Assembly: GCA_030737835.1 (NCBI GenBank)
Contig: JAUJYN010000020.1
Span: 1-64,000 of the forward strand
Direction: 5' to 3'
Origin: Acorus gramineus
Lineage: Eukaryota > Streptophyta > Magnoliopsida > Acorales > Acoraceae
Length of the DNA: 64,000 nt
Part shown: positions 42,445-53,230 of the stretch, in pieces
Layout of the letters: each line of letters opens with the position of its first letter
How positions within the stretch are numbered: position 1 is the first letter of the stretch
Notes under the pieces: model-generated
What the model was told of the DNA's origin: nothing
Database searches by the model: none
Seen by the model: only the letters and a program-made list of their open reading frames with translations
Program-made: the position numbers and the translations under genes

Positions 42445-44613
42445 TTAAGGGTACCGCGGATCCGAGTGGATCGTATGCGTATGGATAGGCTGTTTTTGTT
42501 CCCTTCGTTGGATCCGTATAGAGATTGCCCCAGCGTTAGAAAGGCCGTCCCGTGAGAGGGCTCCCATCAGTAGGTACCTCTTGATTTGGTTTCAGACTGT
42601 GCTGAAGTGTGGGAATAGGCCAAGCGGCTACGGAGTGGAGGAGAGACTATCGGTGGACCAAGGGTGATTAACAGCCTAGTCAGTCCCAATATCCTATGTC
42701 ACCTATTGAGGGGTGAGGGTGAGGGTGTGGTGGGTTGGCGATGTTGCGACCCACTGGATTGTGTAGTTCCTGCCACTTGGAGGCTTGAATAATTAATTGT
42801 GGTTAATATGAATTGTGATGCATGGGTTGTGCTATTCACTGAGCGTGTGGCTCACCCCTCGCATAATTTTTCTCCAGTGTTATCTGAGTCGGATCAGGAG
42901 GAGGAGCTCCCCGAGGGACCTCAGCAGTAGCGGTGCAGCGCCACATTTCCGTCAGTGTTAGAGGCCATCAGCATCCCTTTTTGATTTGTATGTGTTATAT
43001 TCTGTGCTTGGGCACACGTTTGTATATTATTCAGATGTCATTGTATATATTGGCTCTCACAGGATAGTTGATTATGTATTGAGTCTGTAATATGTTTTTG
43101 ATTTACAGATTTAGTCTTTTAGCTTCCGCTATTTGTGTATATATCATGTCAGCCCCTTTGTTGTCTGTGTAGCCATTTTGGATGTTGTTAGAGTATGTTA
43201 TTGACTTCCTGTATTGACTGCTGATATCATATATACACTTGCCGTGTCCCGGGGACGGCCGCCCTGGGGCGTGACACCTGGGCCAACCCTTAACAAACCG
43301 ACGGCTCCACTGGGAGCCGTCCTGAACATGCCCGACGGCTCCTACAGGGTCCGTCCCGGGACAGAAGTACGAAACCCTAATTTCAATTTTTTGTAAATTA
43401 TTTTAAAACATTTAATCATTGAAAACGAAACACGAGTCGTTCCAAAACGGCGTAAAAACAGTGAGAATCTCGTATTGAATCAAATCGTGCATTCGAGAAA
43501 TCGATTTAAAAATAGAACAAACATTCATTTGAAACATCTTTGAAAAACCCTAGATCTATCATAGGTACAAATACGAATATGGATCTACGTTCAAATCTTC
43601 AAAACTCATGAAAACACGACATTGATTTGGATCTAAGCATACAAAGGTTTAAAACAAGTCTTAAGGGACCAAAAACACGATTCTACTTAAAACGAACAAA
43701 CTTAAACAGGATGTATGCTTAAACATATTCCTTTTACATGAAAGGCTTATAAAACATTAATAAAACTCATAATACCCTAGCTATAACATCAGATCCAAAA
43801 ATCACTTAAATCATCTTAAAGATCATGCAAATCAAATAGGAAAACTCAAAAATATAATCAAACTTCGAGTATTTACATGTAAGACCTAACACCATCATCA
43901 AAACCTGTAAAACATCATAAAATTATAGATATACTACTGATATATCATAAGAACCCGAAATCATACAAGACCTTAAGAAAAACAAGAAGAAAACTTATTC
44001 TTTTTGTTTGAAAACCTTTAAAACGAGATCATATGAAAACAACATTCAAAGGGATTTACTATAAGTCTAAAACTCATCAAAACATCACTAGAAACTCACC
44101 AAAATCTCGTCCAAAACTCCTTCCCGAGCCTCCTCAACAAAGGTGCCGAAAAGAAGAAGAAGAAAGAAATTTAGGGTTTGGTGTTTCAATGCAAAGAGAG
44201 AGAGGAAAAGAAATTAATAGCCTCACACACGTGGGGGGACAAATTTCGCGACACCATCAAGCCAATTAACGCCAATCAATGCTTTTGTTCTTTCCAAAAA
44301 TAGACTGAAAATTTCGAATCAAATTCCGCCCAGATCGACGGCTCTTATTGAGCCCGTCGCTCAGTCACCCGACGGCTCTACCCGATCCGTCGCCCATGTG
44401 CCCGACGGCACCTATAAGATCCGTCAGATTCTGTCTGACTCCCTGCTATGGTTTGTTCCATAACTTGACCTATACGCATCTAATTTACGATCTGTAAGAA
44501 GTGTTGGAAAGCAAATGAAATAAAGAATCTAGTCATGCCAAATTATAACAATTTGGAACACTAAACACTCCTCAAAATAGGCTAACTAGGTCTTAAAAGT
44601 CATAGTTGTTAAA

Positions 44614-44927
44614 ATATGGAAGTTTTGCAAATTGACCAGGAAGCCCAACTAATCACCAAGAGGTCAAAAGTGGAAGATCCGGGGCTCATATTCTTTTTCG
44701 ATGACGATTTGGCCGGCGTTTCCATACCGCACAGTGACGCTTTGGTCATCACCTTATGCATCACAAATTACGACGTCAATAGGATATTGATTGACATCGG
44801 AAGTTCAGTTGACATTCTGTTCATGCAGCCCTATCTCAAAATGGGCCTGAAACCCTCTAGCCTAAAAGCAATGTAGGATCCGTTGATCGCTTTCAGTGGA
44901 AGCCAAGCCATTCCGGCTGACCGGATA
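44614..44927 (+). pseudogene. Tat/Ogre-type element D, protease region, left piece
   Basis: The frame 44616-44876 reads LIFFFDDDLAGVSIPHSDAL, VITLCITNYDVNRILIDIGS, SVDILFMQPYLKMGL. This is the start of the Tat-lineage protease domain (family pattern DLxGVxxPHxDALVI...ILVDxGSSADIL). The piece continues at 51831 beyond an inserted LTR-B. D is the oldest layer in the window: element C and the LTR-B insert into it. Fossil with breaks. Confidence 0.8.
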
Positions 44928-45512
44928 TGTCACGCCCCAGGCGTCCCCGAGACGTGGCAATAATAAAATATAATATCAGCTATCAATACCTGAGGTCAAT
45001 AAGGACACCAACAACAATACACAAGGCGACAAAGCAAGATAAAGATAACTGACTGAAAAGCGGAAGCATAATATATAACAATGTCTGTAAATCAAAAACA
45101 TTATTACAGAACCGAATACACAATCAATGTCCTGTGGAAGCCAAGTCTAGACCAAAGAAAATACAACATGTGCCACATGCACAATTACAAAGCATAAAAT
45201 GACACTAGGAATGCTGACAGCCTCGCACTCGCCACCCGCCGGCAGAACGCTCCACGCCCATAAGACCACGCCACAGGAAAGCTCCACCTCCACGCCCAAC
45301 ACTGCCCCTGAAAAGAAACAGTATGCGAGGGGTGAGCTACAAGCTCAGTGAGTGGCTGGAAACCAATCACCATTCTACAGTTCAATACATAATCAGTTCC
45401 CTTCTTCAAGGAAAAACATGGGTAGAAACCCAATGATCATTGGGTCACGCGGCGGCGCGACCAACCTCACCCCCACCCTCACTCCCGGAGGGAGTCTTTT
45501 GGGACTTATGGG

Positions 45513-45645
45513 GAGAGACCATACCGTCGGTCGAAGAGACCCGGATTTACTGGTCTAGAGACCATGCCGTCGGTCGAAGAGACCCGGATTTACTGGTCTA
45601 GAGACCATGCCGTCGGTCGAAGAGACCCGGATTTACTGGTCTACT
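45513..45645 (-). repeat. Three tandem copies of a 43-bp unit
   Basis: GAGACCATGCCGTCGGTCGA, AGAGACCCGGATTTACTGG and TCTA repeat three times almost perfectly. The LTR-B piece at 236-335 has two diverged copies of the same unit; other LTR-B copies have one. Confidence 0.8.
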
Positions 45646-46054
45646 CAACACTACTAGATCATCTACATCTAGATAATCGCCCATTGATGTCCTTCAACAT
45701 CCATCACGAGACCGGACCCAACATCTATGGGAACGGTCGAACAACGAATGGGTCACGAGGCGACGCGTCTTCGCCTCATCCACACCCTCTGTTATATATG
45801 TGTCACTTTTTGGCCTATTGGCAACCATTGGAGCATTTTTAGCAGTTTTAAAATTTTTGTGTTTTTCGATCGGAACAGCATAATTTTGGACTGTTAGCTA
45901 TCGTCCGAGTTAGAGGACTCCGATTGAAAATCTAATTGCATATTATGTGTCCTGGTGCCGTTTTAAGCCACTCATGAAAATTTCATCGAATTCCGGCATC
46001 GTTTCCAAAAATTTCGCAGTTCCGGGGCGTATCCGGGTTTTTTAAGTCGCACAC

Positions 46055-46062
46055 TATATAAA
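46055..46062 (+). promoter_or_regulatory. TATA box of solo LTR-A
   Basis: TATATAAA 265 bp into the LTR, followed about 50 bp later by a CT-rich tract. Transcription probably starts near 46090, which would put most of the LTR in the leader (inference). Confidence 0.65.
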
Positions 46063-46388
46063 GGGAATAAAAAATATCTTAACACACTATTCATCATCCC
46101 TACCAAGTCTCCCCTCTCTCCTCTCTCTCATTTTTCTCACTTTTGAGGCCCCTACACCCATCAAAACCAAAAACCCAAAGCACGAGAAGTGTAGATCGGG
46201 TCCCGATCTACACACCGGTGCTCTCAAATCCGATTTCCGACGTATTTTGCCCTTCCTTCCGCCCTCTCTTCTCCTCAGCCCGGTCCCATTTCGGAGGTGG
46301 AAAGAGGTCTAGTTGGTGGAGACCTTTGGGGAGGAGCTTCGGTGCGAAAGGAGCTTCCGGATCCCTTCTTCTCCTCTCCTTGCCTTGG

Positions 46389-47457
46389 GTAAGCTTCCTT
46401 TCCTTGCTTCTCTTGTTTAGATGCTTGTTAGGGGAAGTTTTGGATGTGGGGAGGGCGGCTGGGGGCTGTCGGAGGTGGTTGGGGGTGGTCGGAGGCCAAG
46501 GGTGGCCGGGGGTTGGGGGTGGAGGTGCTCGAGCAGTGGCAGGCCCTGTCCCGAGCAGCAGGCAGCAGCGGCAGCGGCTCAGGCAGCGCACAGGCTGGGC
46601 GCGCGCGGGTGTGCGCGCGTGCGTGCGCGGGCGTGCGTGCGCGCGGCGTGCGCGCGGGTGAGAGCGGGTCTGGTGCGAGGAGCTGGTCGTGCTGGGTGTG
46701 CTGGAGGGGCTGGCAGTGCTGGCGTGTGGGCTGGTGGCCTCGGGCAGCTCAGGCGCAGGGGCTGGCAGGGCGCGCGCGAGCGTGCGCGCGGGCGTGCGCT
46801 CGGGGAGAGTTGGAGGCCAGCTAGGGAGCTGTGCGCGAGGAGCTGATGGCGAGCTGCGCGGGAGGTGCTGGTCGCGCTGGTCTGGGCGCGAGGTGCTGGT
46901 CGCGCTGGTCTGGGCGCGAGGAGCTGGTCGCGCGGGTGCTAGACGTGCGGGCAGTGGTGGTGCGTGCGCGAGGTGCTGGCCGGGGCAGTGGTGGTGCGTG
47001 CGCGAGGTGGTGGCCGAGGGCAGTGCGCGCGGGAGGGCGTGCAGGGTGCGCGGGTGCTAGGCGCGGCGAGGCAGTGTGGTGCGCATGGGGCGCGGTGAGG
47101 CGGCCGTGGTGCGCGCGAGGCGCGGCGAGGCGGCGGTGGTGCGCGCGAGGCGCGGCGAGGCGGCAGAGGTGCGCGCGAGGGCGGCGAGGTGGCGGAGGTG
47201 CGCGCGGGGTGCGTGCGGGGCGAGCCACCGCGCGCGGGGGCGTGCGGGGTGCTCGCGGGCCGGCGCAAGGCGTGCGGGGTGCGTGGGCTGAGGCGCGGCG
47301 GTGCACCCGGGCGGTCGGGTGGCCGTGCGGGTGGTTGCCGGCCGTGCGAGTGGTTGCCGGGGGTGTTGGGTGTTTACTTTGGGGTTTTGGGGTATTTAAT
47401 TGTGTATTTAATGATACTTGTGGATTTATACTTACCAAGTAATACCCTATCTTGCAG
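46389..47457 (+). other. Intron-like GC-rich segment (1,069 bp)
   Basis: CCTTGG|GTAAGCTTCC at the left and ACCCTATCTTGCAG|ATCTCG at the right. Confidence 0.5.
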
Positions 47458-47804
47458 ATCTCGACGGACGGTCGCGCGTCGACCCGACTTCCGGTGAGTG
47501 GGACAACCCAACCCAGTTTGGGAGGCGTTACATGCTTTGGGCGTGTACCGTCCTCCCCTGGGGCACATAGTGATTATTAACTGTTATTTTGAATCCATGT
47601 AAGCATGTTGTGTGTGTAGAATGCATGCCACCCTAGACTTGTATGTTAGGGACTTGCACCCTTAGGATGTTGTGCATGAGCCGTGCATCATGTCACCCCG
47701 TTATCATGCTAGGAAAGCCCTGACCTGAGCATGCGTCCTATTAGTTTGATTTATTTATTTAAATGCAAACTGCGATATATATATTAGCATGCCTTGGGAA
47801 TATA

Positions 47805-47920
47805 GGGGGCCTTGCGAGGTTAACATTGAGACCCGGGTTAGGGTACTCCGTGTTCCTTGTTTGGTTGTCGGATGTCCTACATCGGGACCTCAGGTTACCC
47901 TCCCAAGGTCTCTTTTCCCC
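47805..47920 (+). repeat. Module of about 115 bp (copy 9 of 10)
   Basis: Follows GGGAATATAG in the LTR. The right-hand AT-rich flank is diverged in this copy. Confidence 0.55.
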
Positions 47921-50257
47921 TTTATGTATTATTTATATTCCCCGCATCCTGGTTATGCGCGCTGGTGGAATTCAGAGGAATTCAAGACATTAGAGTTGTA
48001 GAGAGGTGCTGTCAGCGGATCCGAGTGGATCATATGCGATGGATAGGCTGTTCTGTTCCCTCCGTTGGATCTGTGTAGAGACTACCCCGGCGTTAGAAAG
48101 GTTGTCCCGTGCAGGGGCTTCCATCAGTAGGCGCCTCCTGATTTGGTGAAGGACTGCGCTGAACGTGGAAGTGGCCAAACGACCTACGGAGTGGGGAGAG
48201 ACTATCGGTGGACCGAGGGTGACCAACAGCCTAGTCAGTCCCAAGAGCCTAGGTCACCTGTTGAGAGGTGAGGGTGAGGGTATGGTGGGCCGGCGATGCG
48301 ACGACCCACAGGATTATGTATGGATGATTATCAACCCGTTAAGTCCCAACATCCTAGGTCACCTATTGAGGGTGAGGGTAAAGGGTATGGCGGTTCGGCG
48401 ATGTGACGAACCCCCGGATTGGAGTTGTTTATACTGTTTTGCGGATTGTGGCTTGATTTAAATGTGGTTAATATGAACTGTATGCATGGGTTGTGCTATT
48501 CACTGAGCGTGTGGCTCACCCCTCGCATATTATCTTTTTCAGTGATCTCTGAGGGAGGAGCTTCCCGAGCGACTACACCAGTAGAGGAGTAGCGCCGCGT
48601 CCCACGAGTTTTGAGGCCATCAGCACCCTTCTTTCTGTTGTATGTATATATCTCTGTGCTTAGGCACCTAGTGGATGTTGTATGGATTTTATTTGTGTAT
48701 ATATATGGACATGTTGGCTCTCACAGGACGTATGATTATGTATCGAGTCTGTAGTATGTTTTGACTACAGACTCAGTCTTTTAGCTTCCGCATTTGGTGT
48801 ATATATTATGTCAGCCCTGCTTTTATCTGTGATGTCATTTTTAGTTGTTGTTTGTGGTATATTATTGAACTCTTGTTACTGATATCATATATACATTTGC
48901 CGCGTTCCGGGGTTGGCCGCCCTGGGGCGTGACACCCTCACTCCCGAAAGGAGACATTTTGGGACTTTGGGAGAGACTTAGACTGCTCTACACCGCTGGT
49001 CCACCGGTAGCCTCTCCCCGCTCCGTAGCTTACTTGGTATACTCCCACGATTCAGCACAATCCGAAACACATCAGGAGGTGCCTACTAATGGGAGCCCTC
49101 TGTCAGGATAGCCTGTCTAACGCCGGGGATGTACTACACGGATCCAACGAAGGGGAGAACGATTCCACGCCCGTAACATCATTCGTTAATCCTCTCCCAG
49201 GTAGTATCTACAACCCGATCTCCTCAACTCAGCCTCTCCCACCCTCGTGGCCTCCGCCTAGTCCTCTGACAGGTATAGCCAATGCCGGGGAGAACGATCC
49301 CATGTTCGCAAAGCGAAACCCAATGGAAAACAACCACTCTTGATACTCGCTCATCCAGATACCACACACATGCATAACAGCAACCAATACACTCATATTA
49401 ACCTCAAAGTAGTCATAGTCCCTAAACGGGAGTAACTACACAATCCAGCGGGTCGTTACATCGCCGACCCACCACACCCTCACCCTCACCCTCGAAGGGG
49501 TGACATGGTCTTTTGGGACTGACTAGGCTGTTAATCACCCTTGGTCCATCGGTAGCCTCTCCCCACTCCGTAGCTTGCCTGGTCTACTCCCATAATTCAG
49601 CACAGTCCGAAACACAATCAGGAGGTACCTACTGATGGGAGCCCTCTGTTTGGACAGCCTATCTAACGCCGGGGCTGTACTACACGGAACCAATGAAGGG
49701 AAGAGAACAGCCTACCCACACGCATGCGATCCTCTTGGATCCGTCGACAACGCTTCCTAGCATTTCTAATGACATGAATTCTCAAGAATTCCTCCAGGGC
49801 GCATAACCAAGATGCGGGGAGACATATATTATAACAACAAGGTTATAATATTCTCTAAGGCATGCTCACGTTTTGATTTAATTAGATTAAACTAGATGGG
49901 AACATGCATAGCTCGGGGCTTGGTGTCTAAGAATGCATAGGCTGCTATACATGATATAAGGGTGTGTATCCCTAGCATACAAAGTCTAAGGTGGCATGGA
50001 TACATCATATTGATCATGCATAGATCAAGGCTTTTAAGTACAGGACATGGTGTCCAGGCATGTACGGGCCTCTATACACGATACATGGATGTATATCCTT
50101 AGCATGCAAAACATCTACATATTAGTTAGGGGGGCCCATCGATGCGCGACGCGCGTCTACGCGGGTCGAGCGCATCCCTAGAGAGGGGGGGGGGGGGGAT
50201 TGGAATCAAACCACCCACCTTACGACCCGGGACCTCGCGCATCCCATCCGACGAGAT

Positions 50258-51020
50258 CTGCAAGGTAGGGGCATCCAACTGGTGAGAAACAACACAATTT
50301 ATACACAGAAATAATTAGAAATACCCCATACTCGGACAAGCATGCATACGGGCTCGCACGCATGCGAGCACGCAAGTACGCACGCGAGTCCGAGTGCCCT
50401 GACACCTACCTGAACACTCGGACAGCCACACGCATGGCCCCCCGCATGCGCACGCACGCACGCACGCGGGAACCCTCGGCGCACTGCCGCCCGCCTGCCC
50501 GCGCGCCCAGACGCACTGCCGCACGCCCGCGCACTGCACGCCCAGCCCGCGCCCCTCGCGCAACACCCCGTGCACGCCCCAGCACCATCGGCGCACTGCC
50601 GCGCGTCTGTCCGTGCGCCCAGACGCGCTGCCGCACGCACGCGCACACTCGCGCTCGCCCGCGCGCACTGCACGTCCAGCTCGCGCCCTCGCGCAGCACC
50701 CCGCGCACGCCCCAGCACGCGTACGCACGCACAGGTTCCCTGCCCCGTGCCCAGGCAACATGCCCAGGCGCACTCCCGCGCGCACCCCCGCTCGCGCCTG
50801 GATCTGCGCACCCGCGCGCACGCGCCCGCCAGCGCTCGCCTGCTCGCGCGCCTGCGCGTGCACGCGCGCAGACTGCCCCCAACGCGTGCCCAACCCCTCC
50901 CAACCTCATTTTAACCCTTCCCAACCCCTCACACACACCCTAACCCATCTACCTAGCATGCATGACTTTCCCACAACCCCTTAAGCCAAGAAAATCAAGA
51001 AAAGAAGGGGAGGAGCTCAC
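50258..51020 (-). other. Intron-like GC-rich segment (minus, 763 bp)
   Basis: Minus borders CTCCAAG|GTGAGCTCC and CTACCTTGCAG|ATCTCG in the minus solo LTR-B. Confidence 0.5.
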
Positions 51021-51830
51021 CTTGGAGGGGGAACAAAAGGGGGAGGTTTGGGGGCCCTCGACACACCCGCGACCACCTCAACCGCCACCACCACCACCCC
51101 TCAGCCTCCTCCTCAGCCTCCTCTTCAGCTGAAAATAAGGGGGGGGGGATCCATGCAAAGGGGCTTGAGAGGAGAGAAGACAAGCAACAACAACACATAG
51201 ACAACCCTCACCAACACTTCCTCCACCACCCTCTCTTTGGGGAAATTTAACAAACACATGGGGTGCTTTTGAAGGAGAGGAAGAGGGACCAGAAAAGCTA
51301 GTCGACGTGGGGGTGAGAGGGGAAGAGAGAGAGAGGAGATATTTATCACAAATATCTAAGGGGGAAAGACTAAGTTGCCCCTTGACCAGAAATTCTTTGC
51401 AAGCTTCACTGGAGCAGCCATAACTTCCTCGATACAGCTCCGAATTGCACAATTCCAAGTACATTGGAAATCCAAGAGGATTATCTACAATTTTCATGTT
51501 TATGCCAAGATCAAATAATCTCTCCAGCTATTCCGAAATTAGAGCTAAACATAGAGCAGGGCTGCTGCCAGAATTTCCATCCCCGGGGTATACTTGGAAA
51601 AATACCCATAACTTTTACTACAAGAATCCAGTTGATCTAATTCCACTTCTGTACGAAAGCTAACTCAAAACTGGACATCTCATAGTAAACTCATATTTAA
51701 ACCTCTTCATCTTGGATTTTAACAAAATCAAATCCAAATACCAAACCAGGAATACATAACTTCTAGGAAAAAAATTGTGTACCCTAATTTTCAAACAGAG
51801 TACTCCAAATGACACAGGCACAACATGATA

Positions 51831-52231
51831 ACCCTACAGGTATGGGCAGGCAAAGAAACGGTTACGACCGTGTTCACTGTTAAGGACTTCCCTTCCCCCT
51901 ACAATGCCATCATGGGCCGTACCTGGCTGGGGGCAATGAAGGCCATACCGTCGACTTGCCACTAGAAGTTGCGCTTCCTAACTTCACGAGGAATTATGGA
52001 AATACGAGGCGACCAATGTTGCAAAAGGTGTTACGCCATCACCATTTTCTGTAAAGCCCCAGCAGAAGAGCAACCCGAAGGTGTAGATGACATACACCCG
52101 AAAAGATAGCAATTACTAAAGGATCAGGTGAAGGCCGATGAGGCACGACCTGATCCCGCTGAAAGGGTGGTTGAAGACCTGGATAAAATCTTCATTAACC
52201 CACTCGAGCCTGAGAAGTATTTCCTTATTGG
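51831..52231 (+). pseudogene. Tat/Ogre-type element D, protease region, right piece
   Basis: The motifs VWAGKETVTTVFTVKDFPSP, YNAIMGRTWLGAMKAIPSTC and MEIRGDQCCKRCYA match the second half of the Tat-lineage protease and its spacer. At about 52232 the sequence changes to what looks like the LTR of another Tat element. Fossil with breaks. Confidence 0.75.
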
Positions 52232-52389
52232 TATCGCATTTCTAGATACCCTAATTTTGACCGTCCAAAAAGATGAAATTTACTTCAAGTGACATTTAGA
52301 AATGACCACACTTGGACATCTAATAGAAAACTTCCTTAGAAATAAAAACTAGAAACCCTAAGTCTAACACTTAGAAAAATCTAAAAAGC

Positions 52390-53090
52390 CTGGACAGGGG
52401 CGGCTACTTGAGAGTAGCCACCCCATATTGGGCGGATAGTTCCAACTAGCCGCCTCTCTAACCGACCCCAAACCGCTTCCCTTGGATGGGACATAAAGCA
52501 GCATTTAATGATGATGATTGCGGCAGTTGGTGCCCTTTAGCCACCCTCTTGGCCTGTTCAACCCTAGTAGCCGACCCAAGCCACCGCCTATCAGAGATGG
52601 GATGTTTGTTAGACCATCATTGGGGCGTCTAGATGAAAGTAGCCACCCCTAACTGGGTGGCTAGTCTGCACTAGCAGCCCCTCACCTGGACAATATCAGA
52701 AAAACAAAGATCTCACAGGGGGTCAAATCAACCACTCTATTATCCAATTTGATCTATTGTCCATTGGACACTCCGTAGCCCCTTTTTTACTATAAATAGA
52801 GGGCATCCAACTCTTTTTCTAATCATCCCCAATTGAAATCAACACACCCATTTCCTTCCCAAGCCACACCCACAAGCCCATACCCACTCCCCCACTTGGA
52901 ACCTTAGAGAGAAAGAGAGAGAGAGAAACCCAATTCCAACACCAAATCCCCTCTCCAACACCCTGGTTAAACCTAGCTTAACCTCTCCAAAACCCTAACC
53001 CATTTCCTACCAGGCTCTGCCCAAATAGAGCCAAACACCAGGCGGCTACTCCTAACTAGCCGTCCCCTTATAGGCTGCTAAATACAACTA
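52390..53090 (+). repeat. GGCGGCTA / TAGCCACCC inverted-repeat family
   Basis: Paired words such as GGCGGCTAC...GTAGCCACC (52396-52421), GTAGCCACCC...GGGTGGCTAG (52638-52664), and GGCGGCTA / TAGCCG near 53041-53064 could fold as hairpins in the E LTR. At least three pairs are visible. Confidence 0.6.
52791..52798 (+). promoter_or_regulatory. TATA box of the Tat-type LTR
   Basis: TATAAATA in CTATAAATAGAGGGCATCC, a textbook plant core promoter, followed by AGAGAGAAAGAGAGAGAGAG about 120 bp later. Confidence 0.75.
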
Positions 53091-53230
53091 ACCGACCCCC
53101 ACCCTATCTTCCAAACCTCCTTTCATCAAGTTCCCGAAGCAGAAGAGGATCCCTGTTTTTCACCTCTATGTGTGGCATGCCCGTATCTCAGAGCGGAGAC
53201 CCCACAAACTCCCCCACGAAGGCGATCAAA

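Larger units (their letters stand above)
34958..43276 (+). mobile_element. Two-LTR Tekay-like element, compact, target duplication CCTAG/CCTGG
   Basis: 5' LTR 34958-38053, internal region 38054-40204 (2.15 kb), 3' LTR 40205-43276. Flanks CCTAG (34953-34957) and CCTGG (43277-43281) agree at four of five bases. The two LTRs match closely by eye in their unique parts (roughly 97-98 percent; not computed) and share two module copies each, so it is one of the youngest insertions here. The internal region keeps a primer site, gag start, zinc knuckle, an LTR-derived block, an RT/RNase H piece, the integrase end and a polypurine tract. It cannot make a full pol and would depend on partners. Confidence 0.9.
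40205..43276 (+). repeat. 3' LTR of the compact element, 3,072 bp
   Basis: Same B-front/A-back mosaic as the 5' LTR, with modules at 42100-42214 and 42328-42444. A run of 19 G at 41569-41587 replaces a run of about 12 G in the 5' LTR. The hairpin is near 42840-42854. Confidence 0.9.
33786..44613 (-). mobile_element. 5' LTR of element C, about 2.5 kb, split by a two-LTR element
   Basis: On the minus strand the LTR starts about 44613 (counterpart of TGTAACGACTGTGAC at 24212) and ends GGGGGCATTACA at 33786, beside the primer site. The pieces are 43282-44613 and 33786-34957. It holds GACGGCTC-type repeats (43296-43360, 44334-44430, 34910-34952), a G-box-like ACACGTGG near 44227, a cluster of eight CACCTAG words (34389-34539) and the hairpin shared with LTR-A and LTR-B (34143-34160). 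Its 5' edge adjoins Tat element D. Confidence 0.8.
45790..48934 (+). mobile_element. Solo LTR-A, 3,145 bp, target duplication CCCTC
   Basis: CCCTC at 45785-45789 and 48935-48939. Starts TGTTATATATGTGTCAC and ends GGGGCGTGACA. It has the clearest promoter of the set (TATATAAA at 46055-46062, followed by a CT-rich tract), an intron-like segment, a module copy, a G-rich tract and the hairpin near 48502-48516. Its GC-rich tract consists largely of a GAGGCGCGGCGAGGCGGC-type repeat (about 47050-47230), unlike the GCGCGGGTGC words of other copies. Confidence 0.93.
44928..51825 (-). mobile_element. Solo LTR-B, minus strand, about 3.75 kb without its insert
   Basis: Begins TGTCACGCCCC at 44928 and ends at the complement of TGTTGTGCC at 51825. 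Flanks GGATA (44923-44927) and TGATA (51826-51830) agree at four of five bases, and Tat protease sequence resumes on both sides. Pieces 44928-45789 and 48935-51825 are separated by a solo LTR-A. A 43-bp unit ending in GGATTTACTGGTCTA is repeated three times at about 45513-45645. Subrepeats lie near 48960, 49220 and 49540. No coding content. Confidence 0.88.

Noticed and set aside
34953-43281. CRISPR-like or satellite array suggested by many repeated blocks
   Set aside because: The repeats are LTRs and their subrepeats with target duplications. There is no regular repeat-spacer pattern, and the genome is eukaryotic.
44033-44269. 78-codon open frame reading NSPKSRPKLLPEPPQQRCRK
   Set aside because: Lies in the element C LTR, is repeated in its other LTR at about 16130-16330, and has no family match.
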